Positions 41,189 to 50,155 of a DNA stretch of 64,000 nt are shown in pieces. Each line of letters starts with the position of its first letter. Position 1 is the stretch's first letter. The notes below the pieces were generated by a model that saw only the letters and a program-made list of their open reading frames with translations, did not search any database and had not been told where the DNA came from. The translations under genes and the position numbers were made by a program. This DNA is from a virus: positions 1 through 64,000 of IMG/VR virus record IMGVR_UViG_3300028840_005153, one strand, 5' to 3'.

Positions 41189-42061
41189 ATGAGTATTCGT
41201 AGAGAAAAGAAAATAGCTAAGGAGAGAGTGAAAAAGGGTATAGGAGAAAAGAAAACCCCTGCCCATGCACCACTCGGCTCGGGAAGGATCAAAAGAAGAA
41301 ATAAAGCAGAACGAAAGAAGGGAATCAAATTCCTAAAGGAAAGAAGAAAGCAAAAGAGATTTGAGCGCAATATGGAAGCATATGAAATGCGTTTGAAAGG
41401 ATATAAGTATAAAGATATCGCTGAACGCTTTGGGAAGACTTTGCCGCAGGAGGCTTATCAATGGGTTCAGCAAGCGATGGTAACTATACAGCAGGATACA
41501 AAGGAAGACGAAGAAAAAGTAAAGCAATTGGAAATTGATCGTATGGATTGTCTTCTACATGGAATGTGGGATAGCGCAATACATGGACATGTCGGGTATG
41601 ATAAAAAAGGCAACCGAGTAAAATTTCCTCCAAACCCAAAAGCAGCTGATGCAGTATTAAAGATAATGAAACGCCGAAGCGATCTTCTCGGTCTTGATAA
41701 ACCGAAAACTACTTTCCTTGGAAACGATGAAAATCACCCACTGATAGAAAACACTGAAGCGAAATTAATTTCTACTTTAACTAATCTTGCGAAGACTTGT
41801 CAAAAGGGAAAAGATGAACAGTTGCCTGAAAGTGAAATTACGGCAATGGAAGAAATGGTTCCAATTAAATCTACCAACATTAAAAAGGCAAGCTATAACG
41901 AAGAAACGGAAGTACTCACGGTCCAATTTAAAACAGGGAAGAGATATGAATATCTCGATGTTCCACCTAACTTATGGGACAAGTTTATGGCAGCTAAATC
42001 CCAAGGAAGTTTCTTCCATAAAGAGATAAGAAGAAAATTTGAATATATCAAAGTAGATTAA
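41189..42061 (+). CDS. Small-terminase-like protein with C-terminal KTSC domain
   Basis: ATG 41189 is tentative (TTG 41174 possible). The N-terminal half is basic with GRIKRRNKAERKK, then an HTH-like MRLKGYKYKDIAERFGKTL and helices as in phage small terminase subunits. The last 65 residues (NIKKASYNEETEVLTVQF, then GKRYEYLDVPPNLWDKF and GSFFHKEIRRKFEY) are a KTSC domain. The fusion and the position upstream of the large terminase suggest DNA recognition for packaging plus an extra nucleic-acid-binding unit. Confidence 0.68.
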   Translation: MSIRREKKIAKERVKKGIGEKKTPAHAPLGSGRIKRRNKAERKKGIKFLKERRKQKRFERNMEAYEMRLKGYKYKDIAERFGKTLPQEAYQWVQQAMVTIQQDTKEDEEKVKQLEIDRMDCLLHGMWDSAIHGHVGYDKKGNRVKFPPNPKAADAVLKIMKRRSDLLGLDKPKTTFLGNDENHPLIENTEAKLISTLTNLAKTCQKGKDEQLPESEITAMEEMVPIKSTNIKKASYNEETEVLTVQFKTGKRYEYLDVPPNLWDKFMAAKSQGSFFHKEIRRKFEYIKVD

Positions 42062-42091
42062 GTTTCATCTATTATATAAGGGCCAAACTAA

Positions 42092-42247
42092 ATGAAGAAA
42101 AGTATTTTGAAGAATCAAAATGGTTGTTTCAATTTTGATTTCGCAATTATCTTTTGGCTTGGAGCAGCGCTTGGAGCGGCAGTTTCAATTTTCATTTGGG
42201 AAATTCTTTGTTGGCTTTTTGAAAGTATGGCAATCATTTTGAAGTAA
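42092..42247 (+). CDS. Small membrane protein (51 aa)
   Basis: The ORF codes MKKSILKNQNGCFNF followed by about 25 hydrophobic residues including AIIFWLGAALGAAVSIF, a single membrane span. The SD is weak (AAGGGCC). It lies between terminase genes; a holin-like role is possible but not shown. Confidence 0.5.
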   Translation: MKKSILKNQNGCFNFDFAIIFWLGAALGAAVSIFIWEILCWLFESMAIILK

Positions 42248-42266
42248 ATAAAAAAGAGGAGGGGAA

Positions 42267-42473
42267 ATGGAAGAGAAAAAGTATCATATCCTTTATGAAG
42301 AATTTAACACGATCGATTCACCACCCTTGAGATTAGTTGTTCGAGCGGAAAATAAAAATGAAGCAGAAATGAAAGCAAACAATTACGGCGTTCCAAGTAA
42401 ACTTATTCAAGAGATAATTCAGGTCTGGCCGGAACCTGAAAAGAAAACCCAAAAAGAAGAAGATGAGGTTTGA
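42267..42473 (+). CDS. Small hypothetical protein (68 aa)
   Basis: GAGGAGGGG precedes the ATG. The product has one beta-alpha unit (YHILYEEFNTIDSPPLRLVV, then AENKNEAEMKANNYG), like small phage domains of the DUF4177 size class. Unknown function. Confidence 0.6.
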   Translation: MEEKKYHILYEEFNTIDSPPLRLVVRAENKNEAEMKANNYGVPSKLIQEIIQVWPEPEKKTQKEEDEV

Positions 42474-42476
42474 CAA

Positions 42477-42905
42477 ATGCGCAGTAATTTTTACAGCGTA
42501 GGAAGTGGAGCTCAATTTGATAAAACCTCTCAAAGTAAAGTATATGAAAGAAAAAAGATTGAAGATCATCTGGAGGAAAAATTCGGGCTGACAGAAAAAG
42601 AGAAAACCGAAATTCAAATAGGTAAACGGCTCGAAAAAATATATCAAGAAGAAAAGATTTTGATTTATTCAGATAACCCAAACGAGGCGCAATTGGGTCG
42701 AACAGTTTGTCTTCGCCGTATGCTTAAAGAAATGAGGGAGGGGAATAATGGGCAACGAAGAAAAGATAAATTTTCCTTTGGAGGGGAAAGCAATAATCGA
42801 AACGCAGAAAATCTTCGAGAAATTATTTCTTTCGAAATTGCTAAAGGAAGGCTTGATAAAAAACAAAAAAGGGGAAATACGGCAAAGTATAAAAACACCT
42901 TATAG
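42477..42905 (+). CDS. Hypothetical protein (142 aa), overlaps next gene
   Basis: GATGAGG precedes the ATG weakly. The product is charged and mostly helical. Its last 50 residues overlap the gene at 42748, which has the better SD, so the C-terminal part may be an incidental open frame. Unknown family. Confidence 0.5.
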   Translation: MRSNFYSVGSGAQFDKTSQSKVYERKKIEDHLEEKFGLTEKEKTEIQIGKRLEKIYQEEKILIYSDNPNEAQLGRTVCLRRMLKEMREGNNGQRRKDKFSFGGESNNRNAENLREIISFEIAKGRLDKKQKRGNTAKYKNTL

Positions 42906-42981
42906 AGATAATCTCGGAGATGAATTGGCTCCTTTCCCTCCCGTAGTTTTAGAAAGGAAAGAAAATGCCAATTCCAAATAA
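42748..42981 (+). CDS. Small hypothetical protein (77 aa)
   Basis: A strong GGGAGGGG site precedes the ATG. The helical first half is EGKAIIETQKIFEKLFLSKL; a proline-containing tail follows. It overlaps its upstream neighbour by 158 nt in another frame. Unknown function. Confidence 0.55.
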   Translation: MGNEEKINFPLEGKAIIETQKIFEKLFLSKLLKEGLIKNKKGEIRQSIKTPYRDNLGDELAPFPPVVLERKENANSK

Positions 42982-43315
42982 AACACCGAAGAAGATAAGA
43001 CATTTCAGCAAGGAGAAATTTAACAAAACTCAAATGGAAGTATTCAGCATTGCTTTTATGCTGCAAGGATTAGAAATAGAAACATTCAATGACTGTTTAA
43101 ATTTCCTAATTGAAAATGGAGAGAAATACACTCAGGGCAAGTTTGAAAAAAGAAAAGAATATTTGGAAATCCTAAAACAATTGGGAGAGAATTTCGCACA
43201 ACTAAAAAACGCATCAAAGCAATTTTATTCCGAAGCTGCTAAACTATACGCCAATGAAGATGAACGTAAGCAAGCATTTTTAAACCTACAGGAAGACCTC
43301 AGTGCTTTAAAATAA
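42965..43315 (+). CDS. Hypothetical helical protein (116 aa)
   Basis: GAAAGGAAAG precedes the ATG. The product starts MPIPNKTPKKIRHFSKEKF, contains the run EILKQLGENFAQLKN and is all-helical. Unknown function; part of the packaging operon. Confidence 0.6.
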   Translation: MPIPNKTPKKIRHFSKEKFNKTQMEVFSIAFMLQGLEIETFNDCLNFLIENGEKYTQGKFEKRKEYLEILKQLGENFAQLKNASKQFYSEAAKLYANEDERKQAFLNLQEDLSALK

Positions 43316-43339
43316 AGAGTAAAAGAGGGAGAGCAGTAA

Positions 43340-43798
43340 ATGGCAGCAAAAAATAAAACATACAAAGGAACGCTTGTTACGCTCTCAGCAATGGTAGATA
43401 AAACAAAACTTTCATACAATGCAATATGTTCCATTTTGAAAACAGTAAATGGAAAACCAATTTATGATCAAAGCCTTGAAAGAGTAATTGGCTTCATAAA
43501 AAATGCTACTTTAAAAATCAAAGAAAAAAGAATCGATGCGGAGTTTATTTTAAACGAAGAAGGAATGGAAGAAATAGAAAACAGCCTTCACTATAATTAT
43601 GTTTCCGCCGGTTATTTGGTAAAAAAATCAGAGTATAATGTAAAAAGTAATTTAAGAATCATTCATGATTGCGAATTGGTTTTCTCTTCATTTCTTTCGT
43701 ATCCAATAACTTTTGACCAATTAGAAGTTTTACCAAAAGAAAAATTCAATTTAAAATACGAAGAAAAAGTAAATGACAAAAATTATAATCTTTCGTAA
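43340..43798 (+). CDS. Hypothetical protein (152 aa)
   Basis: GAGGGAGAGC precedes the ATG. The N-terminal part (TLSAMVDKTKLSYNAICSIL) could be an HTH; the rest is unrecognised. It overlaps the next gene by 26 nt. Confidence 0.55.
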   Translation: MAAKNKTYKGTLVTLSAMVDKTKLSYNAICSILKTVNGKPIYDQSLERVIGFIKNATLKIKEKRIDAEFILNEEGMEEIENSLHYNYVSAGYLVKKSEYNVKSNLRIIHDCELVFSSFLSYPITFDQLEVLPKEKFNLKYEEKVNDKNYNLS

Positions 43799-44048
43799 TA
43801 AACAAAGGCAAAGGCAAGCTGAAGCTATAACAGAACACAAACAGAAAAACGAAATGATTATTTCTACAATAGAAAAGCGTTTGACTGGTATGGTTTCAGC
43901 TTTAACATTTGAAAGCGAAGATGAACTCAAAAGGTATAAGGAGGCCAAAAGAGAAAAACCTAATGAAGTGCATATAGTAAAGAAGAATATTGAGAGGGGG
44001 AAAATAATCAAATATGGATACCGGGAGGATAAGAAAATATTTAAGTGA
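43773..44048 (+). CDS. Hypothetical helical protein (91 aa)
   Basis: ATGAC start within the previous gene. Glutamine/lysine-rich N-terminus (NKQRQRQAEAITEHKQKN) and charged helices. Unknown family. Confidence 0.55.
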   Translation: MTKIIIFRNKQRQRQAEAITEHKQKNEMIISTIEKRLTGMVSALTFESEDELKRYKEAKREKPNEVHIVKKNIERGKIIKYGYREDKKIFK

Positions 44049-44382
44049 CAGCGGATACTCTTCCTATCAAATAAATAAATATCTCTTCACTCAGGAAAGT
44101 GAAAATGCTCTTCGTACGGTAGCAAAAGCGGCATACAGGGATGGCGCAAAACACATGATAGCTTTTATGTTGCGTAAAATTTTTGGTTTCAGTGAGAAGA
44201 TAATGCATCCAAAAGAAAAACCAACAAACAATCCAGAAGAACAACCTGAAAGAAAAGATTTTAAACAACCATGCGATAAACCTGAAGAACAACCAAAGGG
44301 AGAAATTCCTTGCACCTGTGAAGAACATGATATCGTTCATTGGTACACCTCAAAGATAATGCAGGAAGCAAAAATTAAATGA
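44014..44382 (+). CDS. Hypothetical protein with EQPE repeats (122 aa)
   Basis: It overlaps its neighbours at both ends; the stop overlaps the terminase ATG as ATGA. The second half has the repeats NPEEQPERKDFK and KPEEQPKGE followed by CTCEEHD. Unknown. Coupling to the large terminase suggests a packaging accessory. Confidence 0.55.
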   Translation: MDTGRIRKYLSDSGYSSYQINKYLFTQESENALRTVAKAAYRDGAKHMIAFMLRKIFGFSEKIMHPKEKPTNNPEEQPERKDFKQPCDKPEEQPKGEIPCTCEEHDIVHWYTSKIMQEAKIK

Positions 44383-45761
44383 CAGCTATACCCAAAAATA
44401 CGGCTCCAGATTATCAGAAGTATTACAAGGGAAATCCGTTCACCAAAAAGAGTGTGATGCAAATTCTTGTAGAAGAATATGGAGTCGAACAAATTTTAAA
44501 AATGTTAACCGAAGAGGAAAGACAACTCCTCTTTTATTGTTGGCGAGTATGGGGTCGCCCGGAGCAATTGTCTCCAACTTGGGAATGGATTGTCTGGATT
44601 TACCTTGCCGGACGTGGTAGTGGCAAAACAAGAAGTGGAGCTGAATGGGTCAGAGAACAAGTAAAACGCGGTCATAAAAGAATTGCTTTCGTTGCTGCTA
44701 CTGCCGCTGATTACCGTGATACTATGGTGGAAGGTGATAGTGGAATACTTGCTATTTCTCCACCGTGGGACATGCCTGATTGGGAGCCTTCAAAGAGGAA
44801 AGTCACTTTTAAAAATGGTGCCAAATGTTATTGCTTTTCGGCAGAAAAACCTGATCGTCTTCGAGGTCCTCAGTTTGAAAAAGCATGGTGTGATGAATTG
44901 GCCGCATGGGGTCGTTTGCAGGAGACATGGGATAACCTCATGTTTGGCCTGCGTTTAGGAAGTAATCCACAAGCTATGGTGACAACGACCCCTCGGCCTC
45001 TTTCATTAATCAAAGAACTCGTAAATGATAGTCGCAATGCAGTTTCACGCGGTAGCACTTACGATAACATCGCAAACTTGGCAGAGAATTTCTTTCGCTA
45101 TATTATAAAGAAGTATCAAGGAACACGCCTTGGAAGACAAGAAATTGAAGCGGTTATTTTAGAAGATAATCCAAATGCACTTTTCAAAAGAGAACTCATA
45201 GATCAGCATAGAATTACTTCAGATCAATTACCTGATCTCGAAGATGTTGTCATTCCTTTGGACCCTGCTGTAACGGACGGAGATAAAAGTGATGATACTG
45301 GAATCATACCTTGTGGAATGGCAACAATAGATGATATGGAACATTACTACATTTTAGGAGACTATACTATCCACGGTAAACCTCATGAATGGGGTGAAAT
45401 GGCTTTGAAGTGTTATAGTCTTTTTCATGCGAATAAAATTGTGGGCGAAGTAAATAATGGCGGAGACATGATAGAGCATGTTATCCGCACTATTAAAAAG
45501 AATAAGAAAAAAGGTATTCATGTTTCCGGTTATAACGTACCATATGAAAGTGTTCGGGCAACGAGGGGCAAATGGTTACGAGCCGAACCAATTTCTGCTT
45601 TAAGCGAACAAGGAAGATTACATATTGTGGGAAGTCTTCCTAAGCTCGAAGATGAAATGTGTGAATGGCAGCCAGGAGAGAAAAGTCCTGATCGCTTGGA
45701 TAGTATGGTTTGGGGAATTACTGCTTTGAGCGAAGGCGGAGATAAAATTTTCGTAGCATAA
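44379..45761 (+). CDS. Terminase large subunit
   Basis: The 460-residue protein has Walker A AGRGSGKT (about 77-84), Walker B KAWCDELAAW, the coupling motif VTTTPRP, and an RNase H-like nuclease with PLDPAVTDGDKSDDTG, GEVNNGGDM and DRLDSMVWG. It powers DNA packaging and cuts the concatemer. The shortened nuclease spacing is normal for Terminase_6 types. Confidence 0.93.
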   Translation: MTAIPKNTAPDYQKYYKGNPFTKKSVMQILVEEYGVEQILKMLTEEERQLLFYCWRVWGRPEQLSPTWEWIVWIYLAGRGSGKTRSGAEWVREQVKRGHKRIAFVAATAADYRDTMVEGDSGILAISPPWDMPDWEPSKRKVTFKNGAKCYCFSAEKPDRLRGPQFEKAWCDELAAWGRLQETWDNLMFGLRLGSNPQAMVTTTPRPLSLIKELVNDSRNAVSRGSTYDNIANLAENFFRYIIKKYQGTRLGRQEIEAVILEDNPNALFKRELIDQHRITSDQLPDLEDVVIPLDPAVTDGDKSDDTGIIPCGMATIDDMEHYYILGDYTIHGKPHEWGEMALKCYSLFHANKIVGEVNNGGDMIEHVIRTIKKNKKKGIHVSGYNVPYESVRATRGKWLRAEPISALSEQGRLHIVGSLPKLEDEMCEWQPGEKSPDRLDSMVWGITALSEGGDKIFVA

Positions 45762-45769
45762 AAAAAATA

Positions 45770-45944
45770 GCGCCGGATAGGTAATAGCGACATTGGGTTT
45801 GACTTCTTTCTGCGGCTGTCAAATCCTGGCTTGCGGTGTCGCAACCTCCTCTAAAAAATCCTGATTCGAAGCATTCCGCCCAAATGTCTTTGACAGGTGA
45901 TCCGCCTATTCCGGAGGGTGGGATGGCGCGCAGTTCGTAACTGC
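45770..45944 (+). ncRNA. Highly structured RNA candidate after the terminase gene
   Basis: It occupies the 225-nt non-coding gap 45762-45986 and is GC-richer than its surroundings. GCGCC (45770-45774) pairs with GGCGC (45925-45929). It encloses an arm of 45787-45792 with 45837-45842 continued by 45795-45803 with 45818-45826 (9 bp), and an arm of 45873-45881 with 45916-45924 (9 bp, two wobbles) carrying two small hairpins. A further 6-bp hairpin follows at 45930-45944. No promoter or terminator is obvious. Confidence 0.68.
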
Positions 45945-45986
45945 CGCTGGGAACTAATTTTAAACGGGTCATTTAGGAAAGAAAAA

Positions 45987-46313
45987 ATGTGGAAGAAAAT
46001 AGTTACAGGAATAGGAACAATAATTCTCATGGGAAGTATTGTTTCTGGATGGGTTTGGGTTGATAGTTATTTTGCCAAAGCAAATATCGTAGAAATCATA
46101 GAAGCAAACGCTATCGATATTCGTATCAATACTTTGAAAGACGGCATCCGGTGGTATCAAGATCAAATGGCATATATAATGTCTCGATGCGGAAAAAGAA
46201 ATCCAGAAGAATTACCGGAACATGCTTATAAAACCTACAAGGATTACGAAGAAAAGAAAAAAGAAATGGAGAGGGAATTAGAAGTTTTAATGCGAAAGAG
46301 GAATGGTATTTAA
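45987..46313 (+). CDS. Membrane-anchored coiled-coil protein (108 aa)
   Basis: ATG 45987 follows TAGGAAAG; upstream in-frame ATGs fall in the structured RNA. Residues 4-24 form a membrane span (IVTGIGTIILMGSIVSGWVW), then a helical charged domain with EEKKKEMERELEVLM. Could be a spanin- or holin-like protein; not decidable. Confidence 0.6.
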   Translation: MWKKIVTGIGTIILMGSIVSGWVWVDSYFAKANIVEIIEANAIDIRINTLKDGIRWYQDQMAYIMSRCGKRNPEELPEHAYKTYKDYEEKKKEMERELEVLMRKRNGI

Positions 46314-46328
46314 AAAGGAAGGGGAAAG

Positions 46329-46643
46329 ATGAAAATTGAAATTGAGATACCAGATTGGGCAGCTGAAAGGCAATTAACACTTTTGGCAGGAGTAGAATTG
46401 GTAGCGCGAAAAAGTCCAAGGGAAGATTACTGGGAAATCAAAGATCAAAGATGTAATTTTTGCGGCATGTGCTGTCATGATTTTCCAACCTCACCATACG
46501 GAAATGATGACGAAGGAAGATGTAAAAAAGTTTTCAATGATAATGGCAAATGGAAATGTATGGCTGGAACAAAAAGACCTTATAACTGCTTAATGGACCC
46601 ATCAGAAGAAGACTTTTGTTGTATCACTTATATCAAAGGGTAA
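46329..46643 (+). CDS. Cysteine-cluster protein (YkgJ-like)
   Basis: The 104-residue protein has nine cysteines including CNFCGMCCHDF, then GRCKK, WKCMAG, YNCLMD and FCC. This resembles YkgJ-type zinc/iron-sulfur cluster proteins. Why it lies in the head region is unclear. AAGGGGAAAG precedes the ATG. Confidence 0.6.
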   Translation: MKIEIEIPDWAAERQLTLLAGVELVARKSPREDYWEIKDQRCNFCGMCCHDFPTSPYGNDDEGRCKKVFNDNGKWKCMAGTKRPYNCLMDPSEEDFCCITYIKG

Positions 46644-46654
46644 AGTGAAAAAGT

Positions 46655-49600
46655 ATGGGCACATATAACATAGAGTATTTTGAAAATTCCCGGATATTAG
46701 ATGCCAATGAAGGCGATCTTGGAGCTGGAAATGATAATGAAACTATTGGTTATGTGGATCCCGGAACGCAGTTAATCCTTGCCGTAGCTGTAAGGGAGGG
46801 AGCTTGCCGCAAGGCAACAGGAAGCCAACAACTTCGATTGTATTTTGATTGTGATCATACTGGTGATTGGGTAGCAGTCGCTACAGGTCAACATATTATT
46901 CCGGGAAGTAATACTTCGCTTGTAGATGGCGCTTCAGTTTCTCAGCATGTAAATACAGGTCCCACAGGGGATTGTACTTCCGGCTTTGAAGCTACAGGAA
47001 AAGAAGTTGAAGGCGTAAATACTTCGGATGCTTTCGCAATATCTGCGGATTATTATACAGAAGTTCATTTCGCAATCGACACTACAAATTGCCCACTCAG
47101 TGATGATATTACTTTCTGCATTTATAATGTTGATTCCGGTGTAACACTCACCAATTCAGCTGAAACCAGTCTTACTCTCGGAGCAAGCATTTCAATTCGC
47201 AATGCCCTAAGTGGTGTTCACATAAATGCTCCAACTGGAAACATAGAGAAAATTCCCACTGACACTTTCAGCTTTACTATTCAAGCCGAAGAAGATGGTG
47301 GAACTGCTCCGGCTAATTATATGCTGATCTGGGAATGGGATCAAGGGACTGGTAATTGGCAACAGATTCCAACAAGTGGTTCCGCTTTAACTGCAAACGA
47401 TACTTGGGAACAGGTCACTGTTACAGGACTACCTGAGAAGACAAGAACAATCACTTGTAATACTCTCGGCACTTATCAAATACGCGGAAGAGTTTCGTAT
47501 GGTGGTTTAACAAATGGTTTCGTTTCATCTGCTTTAACTGTTTCCGTTGTGGAATCCACTGGAACCACATATCAGGGCGCTTGCGCGGATGGCGTAGATA
47601 TGTCAGATGTTTCATCTTTACTTCTTACGCTTGGTGCTTTATCTTCTGATGGTATTGATCTTTCTGATATTCCATCTTCCCTTATGAAACTTTATGGAAC
47701 GGCAGAGGATGGGTTTGATCTTTCTGAATTAATATCCGGTTCCATCCTTCTTCTTGCTTCCTCTTCTGATGGGGTTGTGCTATCAGAAGAAAGATCAATA
47801 TCCCTTATGTTAAATGTTGATGCCGCAGATGGGATAAGTTTTTCGGAAGCAATCGATGTTATAAAAACTCTTGGCGGCTTTGCGGAAGATGGCGTGGATG
47901 TTTCGGATGCAAATTCCGTGATTGCTGCTATCATTGCTTCTGCCGAAGATGGGTTGAGTCTGTCTGAAGATTTGGCAAGGGCATTAATCACCGCCGCAAT
48001 ATCTGAAGATATTGTAGATATTTCAGATATACCATCAAGCATCGCTTCTCTCTTTGCTTCGGTAGAAGATGGAGCGGATCTCAGTGAAGATGTTTCTGGA
48101 TTTTTAAATCTTTTATCTTCAGTTCAAGATGGGGTATCATTCAGTGAATTAATAGGAAGAGTAGCGACGTATCGTGGTGTTTCTTCTGACGGGATAAGTA
48201 CGGCTGATGGGGATTCCAATATTGCAAATTTTGTATCGAATGTATTGGACGGTGCAAATATTGGTGAGATTGTATCTTCAATAGCGAAGTTTTTCGTTCA
48301 GTCAAACGATGGGGTAAATCTTTCGGATGATTCCAACATTACTCTCAGTCTTCAGGTCGATGCGGCTGATGGAATTACTTTGATTGAGAGCGTTGATCCA
48401 ATTCAACATTTCGGGGGGATTGCAGAAGATACGATGCGATTTTCTGAAACCCTTCAGGGCCTTGGTTCTTTCTTTGGATCTTCTTCCGAATCCATGAATA
48501 TATCTGACTATCCCCAAGCGATAGCGGATCTGCTCGTTCAGACGCAAGACGGTTTTACTTCTTCTGATGTTGCTTCTGCGGTTTTGAATTTGGCGGCATT
48601 GATAGAAGATGGAGTTGTGATATCTGAAACAATAACTGCTGCAATTATCTTGGGGACAATATCAGCAGCTATTTCTGATGGGATTGATTTTTCTGATCAA
48701 CCAATAGTGGATGCCTTTTATAGAAGATTAGTTCAAGATGGAACGAAGATATCAGACATCGACAGCATCCTTAAAACATTAAATGGATTGGCAGAAGATG
48801 AATCGATTTTTTCAGAAATATCAAGCGCTATTCAAAATATTCTGGCATCATTAGGGGAACAGATTGTTCTTTCAGAAATATCAAATGCTATTCAAAGTAT
48901 TTTGGTGGCGTCGGAGGAACAGATTGTTCTTTCAGAAATATCAAGTACTATTCAAAATATTTTGGGATCTTCAGAAGAAGAAATTGTCCTTTCAGAAATA
49001 TCAAGCGCCATTCAAAATATTTTAGGATCTTCAGAAGATCATGCAATTCTTTCAGACATAACGAGTGCTATTCAAAATATTTTGGGATTGGCAGAAGATC
49101 ACACAATCCTTTCAGACATATCAAACGCAATTATAAGCATCCTTGGTTTGTCGGAAGATGGAACAATAATATCTGATTCCGGATTAATTCATGTTATACG
49201 GCATGGAATTTCTTCTGATTCTGCTGATCTTTCCGATGTTTCCTTGGTCCTTGCGGCATTTTCTTCGCTGATATCAAACGGGATTTCTGTTGGAGATATT
49301 CCTTCAGCCTTGGCGAAAATCTATGCTTCTTTGGCGGATCAAGTAGCACTTTCAGAGACAATAATATCTGATGTACTCGCTGGAGGAATAATATATGGGT
49401 GGTTAGTGGATTCTATCCGAATCTCAGATCAATCAACAAATTGGGCTTCCTTTATTGCGCAGTCAGAAGAAAATGCCGTTATTTCTGAAACGATAAATGG
49501 AATTGCTTCTCTGATATCGGAAACTATTGATGGGATTGAATTATCAGAAGCAAATTCTATTATCAAGATGATACTGGCGGAAGCTGAAGATGGTTCTTCG

Positions 49601-50155
49601 ATCTCTGAAGTCATTCAAGGATTGGTGAAAAAGTTCGGTTCTTTGGATGATGGACTTTTGCTTTCGGATATATCTTCCAGATTTGCTTCTCTGATTGTGC
49701 AAGCAAATGATTATGCTTTGGTTTCGGATATATCTTCTTCCATTGCTTCATTGATATCCAGCTTGGCTGATGGGGCTTCCTTTTCGGATATCACAGATGG
49801 GGTTCGAAGGTATCTTGTCGGGGTTCTGGATGGTGTAGAAATTTCTGAATCTATTATTGGGAGCTTAATTCTTCCTGTCATTTATGGAGTGGTGGCAGAT
49901 GCTCTCGATCTTGGAGATTCATCTATTCCGACAATTAACTTTCAAGTTCAGTGTTCTGATTCAGCGAGTGTTTCTGATACAACGGCATCAATTATTCAGA
50001 AGATTGGAACGGTTTCGGAGATATTCAAGTTAAGTGATATTGTAGTTCATTATCTTCCAAATGGAATCGTGAAGGTATCTGTTAGTTCAAAAAGAGCAAA
50101 CATAATCATCACGGTCAGTAGGCCGGATGTAAATATAACGGCCAGAACGGAATAA
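46655..50155 (+). CDS. Large repeat-rich structural/adhesin-like protein
   Basis: The 1166-residue protein has a beta-rich N-terminal part (about 1-310) followed by about forty 20-residue repeats of the form DGxxLSDxxSxIxxxLxxxx and a short C-terminal end. Six copies at 48811-49170 are nearly identical at the DNA level with a 60-bp period. It resembles phage or bacterial surface proteins built of stacked repeats, possibly a beta-solenoid. It may form a fibre or decorate the virion. The SD is weak. Confidence 0.7.
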   Translation: MGTYNIEYFENSRILDANEGDLGAGNDNETIGYVDPGTQLILAVAVREGACRKATGSQQLRLYFDCDHTGDWVAVATGQHIIPGSNTSLVDGASVSQHVNTGPTGDCTSGFEATGKEVEGVNTSDAFAISADYYTEVHFAIDTTNCPLSDDITFCIYNVDSGVTLTNSAETSLTLGASISIRNALSGVHINAPTGNIEKIPTDTFSFTIQAEEDGGTAPANYMLIWEWDQGTGNWQQIPTSGSALTANDTWEQVTVTGLPEKTRTITCNTLGTYQIRGRVSYGGLTNGFVSSALTVSVVESTGTTYQGACADGVDMSDVSSLLLTLGALSSDGIDLSDIPSSLMKLYGTAEDGFDLSELISGSILLLASSSDGVVLSEERSISLMLNVDAADGISFSEAIDVIKTLGGFAEDGVDVSDANSVIAAIIASAEDGLSLSEDLARALITAAISEDIVDISDIPSSIASLFASVEDGADLSEDVSGFLNLLSSVQDGVSFSELIGRVATYRGVSSDGISTADGDSNIANFVSNVLDGANIGEIVSSIAKFFVQSNDGVNLSDDSNITLSLQVDAADGITLIESVDPIQHFGGIAEDTMRFSETLQGLGSFFGSSSESMNISDYPQAIADLLVQTQDGFTSSDVASAVLNLAALIEDGVVISETITAAIILGTISAAISDGIDFSDQPIVDAFYRRLVQDGTKISDIDSILKTLNGLAEDESIFSEISSAIQNILASLGEQIVLSEISNAIQSILVASEEQIVLSEISSTIQNILGSSEEEIVLSEISSAIQNILGSSEDHAILSDITSAIQNILGLAEDHTILSDISNAIISILGLSEDGTIISDSGLIHVIRHGISSDSADLSDVSLVLAAFSSLISNGISVGDIPSALAKIYASLADQVALSETIISDVLAGGIIYGWLVDSIRISDQSTNWASFIAQSEENAVISETINGIASLISETIDGIELSEANSIIKMILAEAEDGSSISEVIQGLVKKFGSLDDGLLLSDISSRFASLIVQANDYALVSDISSSIASLISSLADGASFSDITDGVRRYLVGVLDGVEISESIIGSLILPVIYGVVADALDLGDSSIPTINFQVQCSDSASVSDTTASIIQKIGTVSEIFKLSDIVVHYLPNGIVKVSVSSKRANIIITVSRPDVNITARTE
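48811..49170 (+). repeat. 60-bp tandem repeats within the 46655 gene
   Basis: Six consecutive 60-bp units start with TTCAGAAATATCAA or close variants. They code LSEISSAIQNILGSSEEEIV-type units. Units are clearly more alike than the rest of the array, indicating recent expansion. The period is a whole number of codons, so copy number can change without a frameshift. Confidence 0.85.

Noticed and set aside
45762-45986. tRNA or tmRNA gene in the folded gap
   Set aside because: GATTCGAAGC hints at a T-loop but there is no acceptor stem, anticodon arm or CCA end in the right places.
48811-49170. CRISPR-like regular repeats
   Set aside because: The 60-bp units have no unique spacers and are in-frame protein repeats.
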